DNA of 64,000 nucleotides from positions 4,632,501 to 4,696,500 of the forward strand of contig NZ_CP121110.1 in the NCBI RefSeq assembly GCF_029625315.1, given 5' to 3'. Position 1 is the stretch's first letter. The number at the start of each line of letters is the position of its first letter. Shown here piece by piece: positions 19,017-28,216 of the stretch. The notes beneath the pieces were generated by a model. It searched no databases and was not told the DNA's origin. It saw only the letters and a list, made by a program, of their open reading frames with translations. The translations under genes were made by a program, and so were the position numbers. Origin of the DNA: Flavobacterium ginsengisoli. Its GTDB lineage: Bacteria; Bacteroidota; Bacteroidia; Flavobacteriales; Flavobacteriaceae.

Positions 19017-19421
19017 ATGAAAAATCATCAGACTCAAGTACGAGTTCGTTACTCAGAAACTGACCAAATGGGAGTTGTTTATCACGGAAATTATGTGCCT
19101 TATTTTGAGATTGGACGCGTGGAATGGCTTAGAAATAAAGGGGTTTCGTATAAAAGCATGGAAGAAAGCGGAATTGGTCTTCCAATTGTCAACATGAATA
19201 TCAATTACAAAAAATCGGCGAGATACGACGAACTTTTGACAATTCACACCACTTTCAAAAGTCACTCTTCTGTAAAGATCGAATTTGACTGTGCGATTTA
19301 CAATGAGGCAAATGAGTTATTAACAACTGCGACGTTTATTTTAGTATTTGTTGCGTTAAAAACGGGTCGTCCAACTGCTCCTCCAGAGTACATTTTGGAA
19401 ATATTTAAATCACTCGAATAA
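19017..19421 (+). CDS. Acyl-CoA thioesterase, YbgC/FadM (4HBT) family
   Basis: A 134-residue hot-dog-fold protein. The signature VRYSETDQMGVVYHGNYVPYFE carries the catalytic Asp (ETDQMG) of the 4-hydroxybenzoyl-CoA thioesterase group. Members hydrolyse acyl-CoA thioesters; the chain length is unknown. It is divergent from dnaA and alone on the plus strand. Confidence 0.9.
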   Translation: MKNHQTQVRVRYSETDQMGVVYHGNYVPYFEIGRVEWLRNKGVSYKSMEESGIGLPIVNMNINYKKSARYDELLTIHTTFKSHSSVKIEFDCAIYNEANELLTTATFILVFVALKTGRPTAPPEYILEIFKSLE

Positions 19422-19452
19422 TTGTTAAAACGAATAGGGTTTTGATGTTAAA

Positions 19453-20085
19453 TTATACTAATTTAATATCGATTTCGAACATTAAATCAAAAATGCTGAA
19501 CACCGTTTCGGCATTTTTTTTTCGCGTTTTTGTCACAATTTTGCCAATTGGCAGTCCTGAAATTTCATCCATTTCCATTTCCTGAGACACGATTTCTAAT
19601 TTCTTTTCTTTGATAACGCGCATTACTTTATTCATGTTTTTGTAATCAAAAGAAATTAAAAATTCGACATCGATTGTCTTTTCAACGATTTCACAAATTT
19701 CCAAAGTCTGTTGTGCCGTTGTTCGATATGCGGCTATTAAACCGCCAACGCCTAATTTTACTCCTCCAAAAATTCGAACTACTACAACAAGAACGTTTGT
19801 AACTCCAAAAGATTGTATCTGGCCATAAATTGGTGCTCCGGCAGTGTTGCTTGGTTCACCATCATCATTGGCACGGTACGAAACTTTATTTCCGACGCCT
19901 AATTGGTAGGCATAGCAATAATGCACCGCATGCGGATGCTGTTTTTTAAGGTCTTCTATTATGGGTTTTACTTCGTCCTCATGATCTATCGGAAAAGCAT
20001 AACCAAAGAACTTACTGCCTTTTTCTTTAAACAGTATTTCTTCAGATGCAGATGCAATAGTTTGATAAGTATCGTTAATTTCCAA
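19453..20085 (-). CDS. YigZ / IMPACT family protein
   Basis: A 210-residue protein with the UPF0029 N-terminal domain (residues about 10-125; KGSKFFGYAF, HYCYAYQLG, RANDDGEPSNTAGAPI, GGVKLGVGGLIAAYR) and a C-terminal ferredoxin-like domain. The DDGEPSNTAG and GGVKLGVGGL motifs define the YigZ/IMPACT family, whose eukaryotic members modulate Gcn2. The bacterial role is not established. It is a single gene, ending 31 bp from the thioesterase with which it converges. Confidence 0.9.
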   Translation of the reverse strand: MEINDTYQTIASASEEILFKEKGSKFFGYAFPIDHEDEVKPIIEDLKKQHPHAVHYCYAYQLGVGNKVSYRANDDGEPSNTAGAPIYGQIQSFGVTNVLVVVVRIFGGVKLGVGGLIAAYRTTAQQTLEICEIVEKTIDVEFLISFDYKNMNKVMRVIKEKKLEIVSQEMEMDEISGLPIGKIVTKTRKKNAETVFSIFDLMFEIDIKLV

Positions 20086-20105
20086 TTGTAAGGGTTTAAG
20101 TTTTT

Positions 20106-20203
20106 TTTAGCCACAGATTAAAAGGATTAAAAAGATTCTCACAGATTTTCTTTTAAAAAAGCAAAAAAAGAAATCTTTTTAATCCTTTTAATCTGTGGCT
20201 AAA
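20106..20203. repeat. 32-bp perfect inverted repeat of GCCACAGATTAAAAGG type
   Basis: Arm 1 (20106-20137) and arm 2 (20172-20203) are exact reverse complements over 32 bases, separated by 34 bases. The arms are made of GATTAAAAG 9-bp units. The same GCCACAGATTAAAAGGATTAAA word recurs at 49325-49346, so this is one member of a dispersed family. Confidence 0.85.
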
Positions 20204-20224
20204 TATTTTTTACTAGAAAGTGTG

Positions 20225-20827
20225 TTACAATAATCCTTTGGTGAATAGATCAACAACATCTTCTTTGCCAACTTGAAGATTCCATACTTTGATTCCTAAA
20301 GTTGCGGCGCTGTCAGTATTTTCTGTTTTATCGTCAACAAATAAAGTGTTTTCTGCAATTAAATTATTCTGGTCCAAAACAAATTGATAAATTTTCGGAT
20401 CTGGTTTTCTCATTCCAATATCAAAAGAAAAATATACTTTTTCAAAACAATTGTAAAAATCTTTATAAAAAGAAACGCCACTTTTTTCTTCAAAAGTATT
20501 GATGTGAATTGAATCGGTATTACTCAACAAAAACAAACGATATTTTTTTGATAACTCTTGAAGAAATTCCAAACGATAAAAAGGAAAATCTGCTAAAACA
20601 GCATTCCATGCTTTTAAAATATTTTCTCTTGAAGCGTTTGGCAATTGTTTTTGAAAACCAGCAATGAATTCTTCTGGCGAAATAGATCCCGTTTCAAAAG
20701 AGAGATTTAACTGATCCAGTTCGTTGTTCCATTCCTTCATCCCCAATTTTTGTAAACCAGAAATAGTAGCAGGTTTATCCAAATTGATAAAAATATCCCC
20801 AAAGTCAAAAATTATCGCATCAATCAT
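20225..20827 (-). CDS. HAD family hydrolase (subfamily IA)
   Basis: A 200-residue HAD phosphatase-like protein. Motif I is FDFGDIFINLD (residues 7-17) with Asp nucleophile D8 and acid D12. Motif II is the LSNTDS Thr region (about 108). Motif III/IV is KPDPKIYQ with LFVDDKTEN (about 165). It closely resembles YihX-like epoxide-hydrolase/alpha-D-glucose-1-phosphatase HADs of Bacteroidota. Its start overlaps the end of ribD by 8 bp, so the two are translationally coupled. A flavin-pathway dephosphorylation role is conceivable from this coupling but unproven. Confidence 0.88.
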   Translation of the reverse strand: MIDAIIFDFGDIFINLDKPATISGLQKLGMKEWNNELDQLNLSFETGSISPEEFIAGFQKQLPNASRENILKAWNAVLADFPFYRLEFLQELSKKYRLFLLSNTDSIHINTFEEKSGVSFYKDFYNCFEKVYFSFDIGMRKPDPKIYQFVLDQNNLIAENTLFVDDKTENTDSAATLGIKVWNLQVGKEDVVDLFTKGLL

Positions 20828-21866
20828 AATTTCTAATTTGTATTAATTCGTCACCTAAAATATTGGTCTTTGAACTGTTTTTTCTTGAAATTTCTGGAGC
20901 TTTCGTTCCTTTTTCAAAACTTGTTTTTCCGATAAAAATTCGAGCTTCATCCCAAAGATTTTCATCTATAAAAGATTGAAGCGTTTGTCTTCCGCCCTCA
21001 ATAATTACAGATTGAATTTGATTCTGATACAAAACGTCTAAAATCTGAGGAATGATATTTTTATCAAAATCAATTATCTCAAATTGAGTATTTTCTTTTG
21101 ACGGTTTTGAATCTTTAGAAAAAATAATAGTTTTTACCGTATCATCAAAAATAAAACTGTTTTCGTCAATTCGATTATTTTGATCAATAACAATTCTCGT
21201 CGGATTATTTCCTTGCCAATCTCGAACATTCAATTTTGGATTATCATCAATGACGGTTTGTGTTCCAACAAGAATAGCTTGTTCTTCAGTTCTCCATTTA
21301 TGAACCAATTGTCGCGAATATTGATTTGTAATCCAAATTGGTTTTCGGTCTTGATTCGAGACTTTTTCAGGAGCCAAAAATCCATCTTGACTTTCTGCCC
21401 ATTTTAAAATAATATAGGGTCTCTTTTTTTGATGAAAAGTAAAAAAGCGTTTATTAAGCTCGTTGCAATCATCTTCTAAAACTCCGACAGTAACATTCGC
21501 ACCAGCTTCAATCAATTTTAAAATGCCTTTTCCCGCTACTTTTTCATTTGGATCAACTGTACCGACAACAACATTGGGAATTTCATTGGCGATAATCAAA
21601 TCACAGCAAGGAGGAGTTTTGCCAAAATGACTGCAAGGTTCTAAGCTTACATAAATTGTAGCTTTTTTCAACAGCGATTTATCTTTTACAGATCGCACCG
21701 CATTAACCTCTGCATGTGGCTCTCCAGCCTTTATGTGCCAGCCTTCGCCAATAATTTTATTCTCGTAAACAATTACGCTACCAACCATGGGGTTTGGATA
21801 CGTTGTTCCAAGTCCATTTTGTGCCAGTTCGATGCGGCGTTTTATATATTTTTCATGTATATTCAC
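20820..21866 (-). CDS. ribD: Bifunctional riboflavin biosynthesis protein RibD
   Basis: A 348-residue fusion of deaminase and reductase for the second and third steps of riboflavin synthesis. The N-terminal deaminase has the Zn site HAEVNAV (about residue 50) and PCSHFGKTPPCC (about 76-88). The C-terminal reductase starts at RPYIILKWAESQDG (about 145) and includes the VIIEGGRQTLQSF motif. Both domains look complete. No FMN riboswitch is apparent upstream. It is coupled to the downstream HAD gene. Confidence 0.95.
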   Translation of the reverse strand: MNIHEKYIKRRIELAQNGLGTTYPNPMVGSVIVYENKIIGEGWHIKAGEPHAEVNAVRSVKDKSLLKKATIYVSLEPCSHFGKTPPCCDLIIANEIPNVVVGTVDPNEKVAGKGILKLIEAGANVTVGVLEDDCNELNKRFFTFHQKKRPYIILKWAESQDGFLAPEKVSNQDRKPIWITNQYSRQLVHKWRTEEQAILVGTQTVIDDNPKLNVRDWQGNNPTRIVIDQNNRIDENSFIFDDTVKTIIFSKDSKPSKENTQFEIIDFDKNIIPQILDVLYQNQIQSVIIEGGRQTLQSFIDENLWDEARIFIGKTSFEKGTKAPEISRKNSSKTNILGDELIQIRNYD

Positions 21867-21961
21867 AGTGCAAAAGTAGTTAATTTTAAGATTATCATTA
21901 ACTGAAAAGGGTTAAGTTGTGAAACAATCCCGATAGTTATAGTAGTATTCAAAACTATCTT

Positions 21962-21969
21962 TACTTTTG
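21962..21969 (+). promoter_or_regulatory. -7 element TACTTTTG
   Basis: An exact TAnnTTTG sequence 27 bases before the acetyltransferase ATG at 21997. Confidence 0.5.
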
Positions 21970-21996
21970 TGTTTATAATGATTTAGAATAAAAAAA

Positions 21997-22482
21997 ATGG
22001 TAAATTGGCTTATACGAGCAATTAAAAAAGAAGACAATCAAGCAGTTGCAAGTTTGATACGTTCTGTCTTTGATGAAATGGAAATTCCAAAAGTTGGAAC
22101 AGCATATGAAGATCCTTATTTAGATTTGATGTTTGAAGAATATAGCAAACCCAATTCGGTATATTTTGTTGTTGAAAATGACGGAGAAATTGTTGGCTGC
22201 GCTGGAATTGCGCCTTTAGAAAATGGAAATCCAGAAATTTGTGAATTGCAGAAAATGTATTTTTTGCCCAAAACTAGAGGTTTAGGAATTGGAACACAGA
22301 TGATGGAGAAATGTTTAGAACAAGCCAGAATTTTTGGTTTTGAAAAATGTTATATCGAAACTATGCCATTTATGCATGCTGCACAAAAGTTGTATAAAAA
22401 ATCCGGTTTTGAATATTTAGATGCACCATTAGGTTGTACAGGGCATAATTCTTGTCCAGTGTGGATGTTGAAAGTTTTGTAG
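21997..22482 (+). CDS. GNAT family N-acetyltransferase
   Basis: A 161-residue single-domain protein. The acetyl-CoA loop PKTRGLGIGTQMMEKCL (about residue 91) and the C-terminal MHAAQKLYKKSGFEYLDAPLG pattern are diagnostic of GNATs of the GCN5 type. The substrate is unknown. It has its own -7 element and is followed after 84 bp by prmC. Confidence 0.87.
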   Translation: MVNWLIRAIKKEDNQAVASLIRSVFDEMEIPKVGTAYEDPYLDLMFEEYSKPNSVYFVVENDGEIVGCAGIAPLENGNPEICELQKMYFLPKTRGLGIGTQMMEKCLEQARIFGFEKCYIETMPFMHAAQKLYKKSGFEYLDAPLGCTGHNSCPVWMLKVL

Positions 22483-22566
22483 AAAAGTTGTAACAAATCT
22501 TAACAAACAAGACTTATTGAAGGGTTAGAATCAGCTTTGGCTGAATAAAATATTCAAAAAAATAAA

Positions 22567-23433
22567 ATGAAAATTAAACAATATCGTACTCAGTTTATTA
22601 AAGAATTAGCTCCTTTTTACGATGCGTACGAAGCGGAGAGTTTTTTTTATTTAATTCTGGAAAATAAACACCAGCTTCGTCAGATTGATTTAGCTTTAAA
22701 TCATGAATTGGCTTTTGATGAGAATGATTTTGTAGTGTGGGATGAACTTCTAAAACAACTTAAAAAAGAAGTGCCAATTCAGTATTTGCTTGGTAAAACA
22801 AATTTTTACGGTTTAGATTTTGAAGTGAATGAAAATGTTTTGATTCCGAGACCTGAAACTGAAGAATTGGTCGAATGGATTATTAACGAAAATACAAGTC
22901 GAGATAAAAATAAAAAGATAAGAATTCTAGATATTGGAACGGGAACGGGCTGTATTGCGATTTCGTTAGCAAAAAATCTTCCCAACGCAGAGGTTTTTGG
23001 AATTGATGTTTCTAAAAAAGCTATAGAAACTGCCAAAAGAAATGCTGTGGCAAATAATGTAGATGTTACTTTTATGTTGCTGAATATTTTAGAAGCAGAA
23101 GAATTTTCTAATCAGTTTGATATTATTGTTTCAAATCCGCCTTATGTTCGAAATCTGGAAAAAGTAGAAATCAAAAAGAATGTACTGGATTATGAACCAC
23201 ATTTAGCACTTTTTGTAGAAGATAATGATCCGCTTATTTTTTATAGAAAAATCGCTTCTTTGGCACAAAACGGACTTCAGAAAAAAGGGAAATTATATTT
23301 TGAGATCAATCAATATCTTGGAAAAGAAATGATTGAATTACTAGAAAATATGAGTTTTGAAAACGTTGAGCTTCGAAAAGATATTTATGACAATGATCGT
23401 ATGATTTCGGGTAAGGTTTTGAAAGACTTATAA
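22567..23433 (+). CDS. prmC: Peptide chain release factor N5-glutamine methyltransferase
   Basis: A 288-residue SAM methyltransferase that methylates the GGQ glutamine of release factors. The N-terminal helical domain contains VPIQYLLGKTNFYG (about 69). The SAM motif LDIGTGTGCIAISLA is at 111-125, and the catalytic NPPY motif, which defines amide methylation, is at 190-193 (SNPPYVRN). It is complete. The downstream gene of unknown function begins 23 bp later and may be co-transcribed. Confidence 0.94.
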   Translation: MKIKQYRTQFIKELAPFYDAYEAESFFYLILENKHQLRQIDLALNHELAFDENDFVVWDELLKQLKKEVPIQYLLGKTNFYGLDFEVNENVLIPRPETEELVEWIINENTSRDKNKKIRILDIGTGTGCIAISLAKNLPNAEVFGIDVSKKAIETAKRNAVANNVDVTFMLLNILEAEEFSNQFDIIVSNPPYVRNLEKVEIKKNVLDYEPHLALFVEDNDPLIFYRKIASLAQNGLQKKGKLYFEINQYLGKEMIELLENMSFENVELRKDIYDNDRMISGKVLKDL

Positions 23434-23456
23434 TTTGATAATTCAGTTAGTATCTT

Positions 23457-23975
23457 ATGGAATATCGAACTAACCCCAAAGAAAACTATATTGTAATTGA
23501 TGGTTATTTTTCGTTAGACGGAATTAAATCTGTTAAAGATGTTGTTGAAAAACGTTTTGAAAATCGATTAAAAACAAATTTCTATAATGATTTTATGAAT
23601 TGGTCTAAAGCTGAAAATGAAATTCTGTTAGGAACATTTCGATCGTCTGCTGCTTGGCCTATAAGTACAGATTTAGGATGTATTTTTGATTTTCGGAATC
23701 CAGACGAATTTGTTTATCAGGAATTTAAACTTATTCATTCTTTGGTGAATGGATGGATTCCAGCAGAAAACACTTCGATAGGAAATAATCATATTTTAGC
23801 TGTAAGATTTGAGAGTCAAATACCTGAAATACTACATAAACTTTATGAAGAAAATGAGTATCACCCAAAGGCTCCAATTGGTTGTCTTCAGTTAGGAGTG
23901 TGTCGCAAGAATGATTTTCCAATTATATTAGAAAATATAAAGAAGAGTCGTTTAAAAAGTAAAAACGATTATTAG
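23457..23975 (+). CDS. Conserved-looking protein of unknown function
   Basis: A 172-residue soluble protein without signal peptide or membrane segments. I do not recognise the family. The sequence has regular secondary-structure patterning and tryptophans in EFVYQEFKLIHSLVNGWIP, and three Cys residues, two of them in GCLQLGVCRK near the C-terminus, which could bind a metal or form a disulphide. It follows prmC by 23 bp, so it may be cotranscribed, but no functional link is evident. Confidence 0.7.
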   Translation: MEYRTNPKENYIVIDGYFSLDGIKSVKDVVEKRFENRLKTNFYNDFMNWSKAENEILLGTFRSSAAWPISTDLGCIFDFRNPDEFVYQEFKLIHSLVNGWIPAENTSIGNNHILAVRFESQIPEILHKLYEENEYHPKAPIGCLQLGVCRKNDFPIILENIKKSRLKSKNDY

Positions 23976-23995
23976 ATTGAAACCTGCGACTACAA

Positions 23996-25241
23996 CTATT
24001 CGTAACGCAACGCTTCAATAGGGTCTAGTTTTGATGCTTTAATAGCTGGATATAAGCCAGAAACTATTGCCACCATAAAACTAGTTGCAAAAGCTACAAA
24101 AATCGCCATCCACGGAATTACGAAAGAAAAACTCATTGCGGTTGCTATAGCAAAGCCAAGTAGAATTCCTAAAACAATTCCAACCAAACCTCCAATTTGA
24201 CCAATTAATAAAGTTTCTATAAAAAACTGAAAAGCAACAGTAGATCTTTTGGCTCCCAAAGCTTTGCGAACACCAATTTCTCGAGTACGTTCTGTAACCG
24301 AAACAATCATAATATTCATTAAAGCTATTGAAGACCCTAAAATAGTGATAATAGAAATAGTCCAAGTCTGCCAATCCTAAATATTGTGTGATGCTCAGAA
24401 TTCGGTTAATTAAGTCATCGCTGCGTACTATGCCAAAATTGTTGTCGCGTACAGGACTTAACTTGCGAACTCTTCGCATTGTACTTGTAGCATTATCTAT
24501 GGCTTCATCTAAAACTTCTTTTTTTGAAACCATCACACTAATGGTGTAATTGATATTTGGAGCTGTAAATAAAGATCTTGCAACTTGAATAGGAATTAAT
24601 ACTCTTAAATCCTGACTGTTTCCAAACGTAGATCCTTTTTCTTTAAGAACGCCAATTACTTTAAATCTTGCGCCTCGAATAGAAATGATTTTATCAATTG
24701 GATTTATATCTTTTAAAAGTCCTTTTTCAAAATCAGAACCCACAATGCAAGAATAAGTGTTGTTCTCAATGTCAAATTGATTAAAACTTCTTCCCAAACT
24801 GGTTTCCAGTCCAGAATTGGTAATAAAATGTTCATCAACTCCAACAATTGTAATTTCTGGATCTGTTTTTTCGCTTAAATATTTTACTTCAGCAGTTGTA
24901 GTTGCGGTAAAAGAGAGAGAGGTTTCGGTAAACGGATATTTGTATTTGTTTTTGAAGGCAACAGCTTCTGGATACGAAATAATTGGATTGATGACTTCGC
25001 GTTCTCTCCCGCCACGGTTTCGAACTTTATTCTCGTATTGGTTAATGTTAAAAGTATTAGCTCCCATCGAAGCAAAATCGCTAGAAATAGTATTTTCTAA
25101 AGCAGAAACAACAGTCAAGATGCCAACCAAAGCCGTAATACCTATTGCGATAATTAAAACGGTAAGAATAGTACGCAGAATTTGTGTTTTGATAGAACCA
25201 AAAGCAATTCGGATATTTTCTTTAAATAATTTTAGCATCAT
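23996..25241 (-). CDS. ABC transporter permease, MacB/FtsX type; +1 frameshift at 24366-24371
   Basis: About 415 residues once repaired. An N-terminal membrane helix (about 18-42) is followed by the MacB-type periplasmic domain (about 45-270) and then three C-terminal helices flanking the motif [20 protein letters not shown], diagnostic for MacB-type permeases, which export peptides, antibiotics or lipoproteins. GTCTGC at 24366-24371 contains one extra base and splits the coding frame just before the second membrane helix. A TTG start at 25247 is possible, but the ATG at 25241 is more likely. No ATP-binding partner lies adjacent. Confidence 0.85.
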
Positions 25242-25485
25242 GACCAATTTGTCACGAAAATACGTTTTTTGTTACAAGTTTGTTTTCCAAGTGTTATTAT
25301 TTATTTTAAAAAGTAAGATATTTGCAGACTTAAATTAAGTTGTAAGTTGGAAAATCATAAAGCCGAAAGTCTAAAGAACCAACAGTCTTAAAAAAAAATC
25401 TGGGAATAAAGTAATATTATAAGATTTTTAGATAAAGATTGGAACAATCTAAAATCTAAAATCAACAATCTAAAATAAAAAGAAG

Positions 25486-26911
25486 ATGGCTTCAAAACCA
25501 AGCATACCAAAAGGGACAAGAGATTTTTCACCAGCTGAGGTGTCAAAACGTCAATATATTATTCAAACGATAAAAGCTAATTTCGAGAAATTTGGTTTTC
25601 AGCCAATCGAAACGCCTTCGTTTGAAAATTCAGATACCTTAATGGGGAAATATGGAGAAGAAGGAGACCGTCTGATTTTTAAAATTTTAAATTCAGGTAA
25701 CTTTTTCTATAATAAAAGTAAAATTGAATTGCCAGAATCAATTGAAGAATTGCAATTGAATTCTGCTGAAAAAATAACTTTAGAGCAAAGAATCGAATTA
25801 AATAAATTCACAGGAAAAATTTCTGAGAAAGCGTTGCGTTACGATTTGACAGTTCCGTTTGCAAGATACGTGGTGCAACACCAAAGCGAAATTGAATTTC
25901 CGTTTAAAAGATACCAAATTCAACCAGTTTGGAGAGCTGATAATCCGCAAAAGGGACGTTTTAGAGAATTCTTTCAATGTGATGCTGATGTTGTAGGTTC
26001 AAAATCACTTTGGCAGGAAGTAGAATTGGTTCAATTGTACGATACTGTTTTTACTTCTTTAGGTTTAGAAGGTGTTACAATTAAAATCAATAACAGAAAA
26101 ATTTTATCTGGAATTGCTGAGGTTATCGGTGCTTCTGATAAATTAATTGATTTTACAGTCGCGCTTGATAAATTGGATAAAATTGGTGAAGACGGCGTTA
26201 AAAAAGAGATGATCGAAAAAGGAATTTCTGAAGATGCTTTAGTTAAAGTACAGCCACTTTTTAGTTTCACAGGAAGTTTTGTAGACAAAATTGCACAGCT
26301 TTCAGACTTATTGTCTTCTTCTGAAGAGGGAATGAAAGGAGTTGAAGAATTGAAGTTTATTTGTGACAATGTTGCCGTTTTAGGTCTTTCAACTGCTATT
26401 TTGGATTTGGATGTGACATTAGCTCGTGGTTTAAATTATTATACGGGAGCTATTTTTGAAGTTGCAGCTCCAAAAACAGTTGCCATGGGTTCTATTGGCG
26501 GCGGAGGAAGATACGACGATCTGACTGGTATTTTTGGTTTGAAAAATATGAGTGGTGTCGGAATCTCTTTTGGTTTGGATAGAATTTATTTAGTTTTAGA
26601 AGAATTACAATTATTTCCAGAAACTGTTGCAAGCAACGTCAAAAGCGATATTCTTGAATTTTGGAGATAAAGAAGCTTTGTATGCTTCAAAAGCGATTCA
26701 GAAATTAAGACAGGAAAATATAAAAGTAGAATTATATCCTGACAGTGTAAAAGTTGGAAAACAATTTCAATATGCAGATAAACGTTTAATTCCGTTTGCC
26801 GTACTGGTTGGAGATCAGGAAATTAATTCAAATTCATATACGCTTAAAAATTTAGTGACAGGAGAACAGGTTTCTGTAGATTACGAAGGTTTGAAAAATG
26901 CATTAATCTAA
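25486..26911 (+). CDS. hisS: Histidyl-tRNA synthetase, +1 frameshift at 26629-26634
   Basis: A class II aminoacyl-tRNA synthetase that charges tRNA-His. Motif 1 (ETPSFENSD), motif 2 ([17 protein letters not shown] followed by [27 protein letters not shown]) and the histidine-specific [12 protein letters not shown] and GGGGRYDDL motifs are present, then the anticodon-binding C-terminal domain. The frame breaks at GCAAGC (26629-26634). Dropping one base gives [21 protein letters not shown] and a full-length enzyme of about 475 residues. hisS is essential, so this break must be an error or be tolerated by recoding. Start ATG at 25486. Confidence 0.93.
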
Positions 26912-27160
26912 GAATCAGATTTAAAAGATTTTGGTTCACGCAGATTAGAGCAGATTTAGTTTGAATTTTATATGGATGAAATCTACTCTAATCTGCCTAA
27001 ATCTTTTTAAATCTACGTAAAATATTGAAAAATATTTTGCAGAGTTAACTGTCTGAAACAAAAGTTTTTGCTTGATATTCCTTGAGTCTAAAGGACTTTC
27101 TTTTAAAATCTCTGTCTGAAATAATTGCCAGTAAAGAAAAAAAGCTTTTAATTTGCGACC
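26912..27160. repeat. Gap with GATTAGAGCAGATTTA inverted repeat, no gene
   Basis: Between hisS and tRNA-Trp, 26930-27020 holds an imperfect inverted repeat (GCAGATTAGAGCAGATTTA against AAATCTACTCTAATCTGC) built of short GATTTA-type words. No coding sequence is supported. It resembles the other intergenic microrepeat palindromes of the window and may act as a terminator. Confidence 0.55.
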
Positions 27161-27167
27161 TCAAGTT

Positions 27168-27238
27168 ACGGGCGTAGTTCAAGGGTAGAATAGCGGTCTC
27201 CAAAACCGTTGATGGGGGTTCGAATCCCTCCGCCCGTG
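27168..27238 (+). tRNA. tRNA-Trp (anticodon CCA)
   Basis: A 71-base cloverleaf. Acceptor stem ACGGGCG pairs with CGCCCGT. The anticodon stem GCGGT / ACCGT carries a seven-base loop CTCCAAA with anticodon CCA. The T-arm is GGGGG-TTCGAAT-CCCTC (one mismatch-like pair). The discriminator base is G, and the 3' CCA is not encoded (CAA follows). Confidence 0.93.
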
Positions 27239-27281
27239 CAAAAATAAGAAATGACAACTTTGTCATGTAAAGCTCAAACAT

Positions 27282-27317
27282 AAAAAAAGCTTCGTCTCTA
27301 TAGGCGAAGCTTTTTTT
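27282..27317 (+). terminator. Terminator downstream of tRNA-Trp
   Basis: AAAAAAAGCTTCG and CGAAGCTTTTTTT form a strong stem followed by a T run, 44 bases after the tRNA. A smaller ATGACA / TGTCAT stem lies at 27251-27266. Confidence 0.85.
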
Positions 27318-27510
27318 AATATAAGGTAAACTTGAATTAATAATTATTTTAGAGGCCGAAGCCAACCCTTAAATTCAATTTTTGGTGGTAATAATTTATG
27401 TTATTGGTCTCAAAGATAAGATAAACTAAAACGTAATAGTCTTAAAATTATAATAAATTTTTTCTGGGCAAATGCGTTTTTTAAGTGGCTCATAATTAAT
27501 AAAGTGACAA

Positions 27511-27543
27511 TTTGACATTTTATAAGATTTGGCAGTACTTTTG
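27511..27543 (+). promoter_or_regulatory. Promoter for grpE-dnaJ: TTTG, 21 bp, TACTTTTG
   Basis: TTTG at 27511-27514 and TACTTTTG at 27536-27543 are separated by 21 bases, a good match to the flavobacterial -33/-7 promoter. It lies 24 bases before the grpE ATG. The long gap 27318-27510 before it shows no other feature. Confidence 0.65.
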
Positions 27544-27567
27544 CAATCCAACAGAAAGAAATAAAAA

Positions 27568-28146
27568 ATGAAGTTTAAGAATATTTTTAAAAATAAAAGT
27601 GATATGACTACGGAAAATACAGAATTCGATCAGGAATTAGATGATGCAACGATAGAGACTAACGCTAATGGAGAGCAATTAATTGTTGAAGAATTAAGTG
27701 TTGAGGAGCAACTAGCTCAAGACTTAGCTAAAGAAAAAGATAAGTTTTTGAGATTATTCGCCGAATTTGAAAATTATAAAAAAAGAACTTCAAAAGAGCG
27801 TCTTGATTTATTTAAAACAGCAAACCAAGAAGTTTTATTGGCGATGCTTCCAGTTTTAGATGATTTTGACAGAGCGACAGTAGAGATCAACAAGTCTGAA
27901 GATGAGAATTTGAAAAAAGGTGTTGAGTTGATTCACGAAAAATTGAAAAGCACTTTAGTTTCTAAAGGTTTAGAGCAAGTTGAAATTCAGGCAGGAGATG
28001 CTTTCAATGCTGATGTTGCTGAAGCAATTACTCAAATTCCAGCACCGTCTGACAAACTAAAAGGAAAAATTGTTGATGTTATTGAAAAAGGATACAAATT
28101 AGGAGACAAAATTATTCGTTACCCTAAAGTTGTTGTAGGAAACTAA
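27568..28146 (+). CDS. grpE: Nucleotide exchange factor GrpE
   Basis: A 192-residue protein. It has an acidic, disordered N-terminus (1-60), a long coiled coil (about 60-105; LAKEKDKFLRLFAEFENYKKRTSKER is the family hallmark) and a C-terminal beta domain ending GDKIIRYPKVVVGN. GrpE releases ADP from DnaK. It is paired with dnaJ 70 bp downstream. Confidence 0.95.
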   Translation: MKFKNIFKNKSDMTTENTEFDQELDDATIETNANGEQLIVEELSVEEQLAQDLAKEKDKFLRLFAEFENYKKRTSKERLDLFKTANQEVLLAMLPVLDDFDRATVEINKSEDENLKKGVELIHEKLKSTLVSKGLEQVEIQAGDAFNADVAEAITQIPAPSDKLKGKIVDVIEKGYKLGDKIIRYPKVVVGN

Positions 28147-28216
28147 AAAATGCAATAAGAATTTCAAATGCATTTTTGGATTTTGGAATTTTTAAGATTT
28201 GGAACTTAATCTAATT

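Noticed and set aside
24817..25338. 173-codon plus-strand frame
   Set aside because: Lies antisense over the MacB-type permease, whose motifs are clear on the other strand.
27045..27365. Minus-strand frame antisense to tRNA-Trp (FARAEGFEPPSTVLETAILPLNYARNLRS...)
   Set aside because: The segment is the reverse strand of the tRNA gene; the GFEPPS...NYA string is a well-known spurious translation of such loci.
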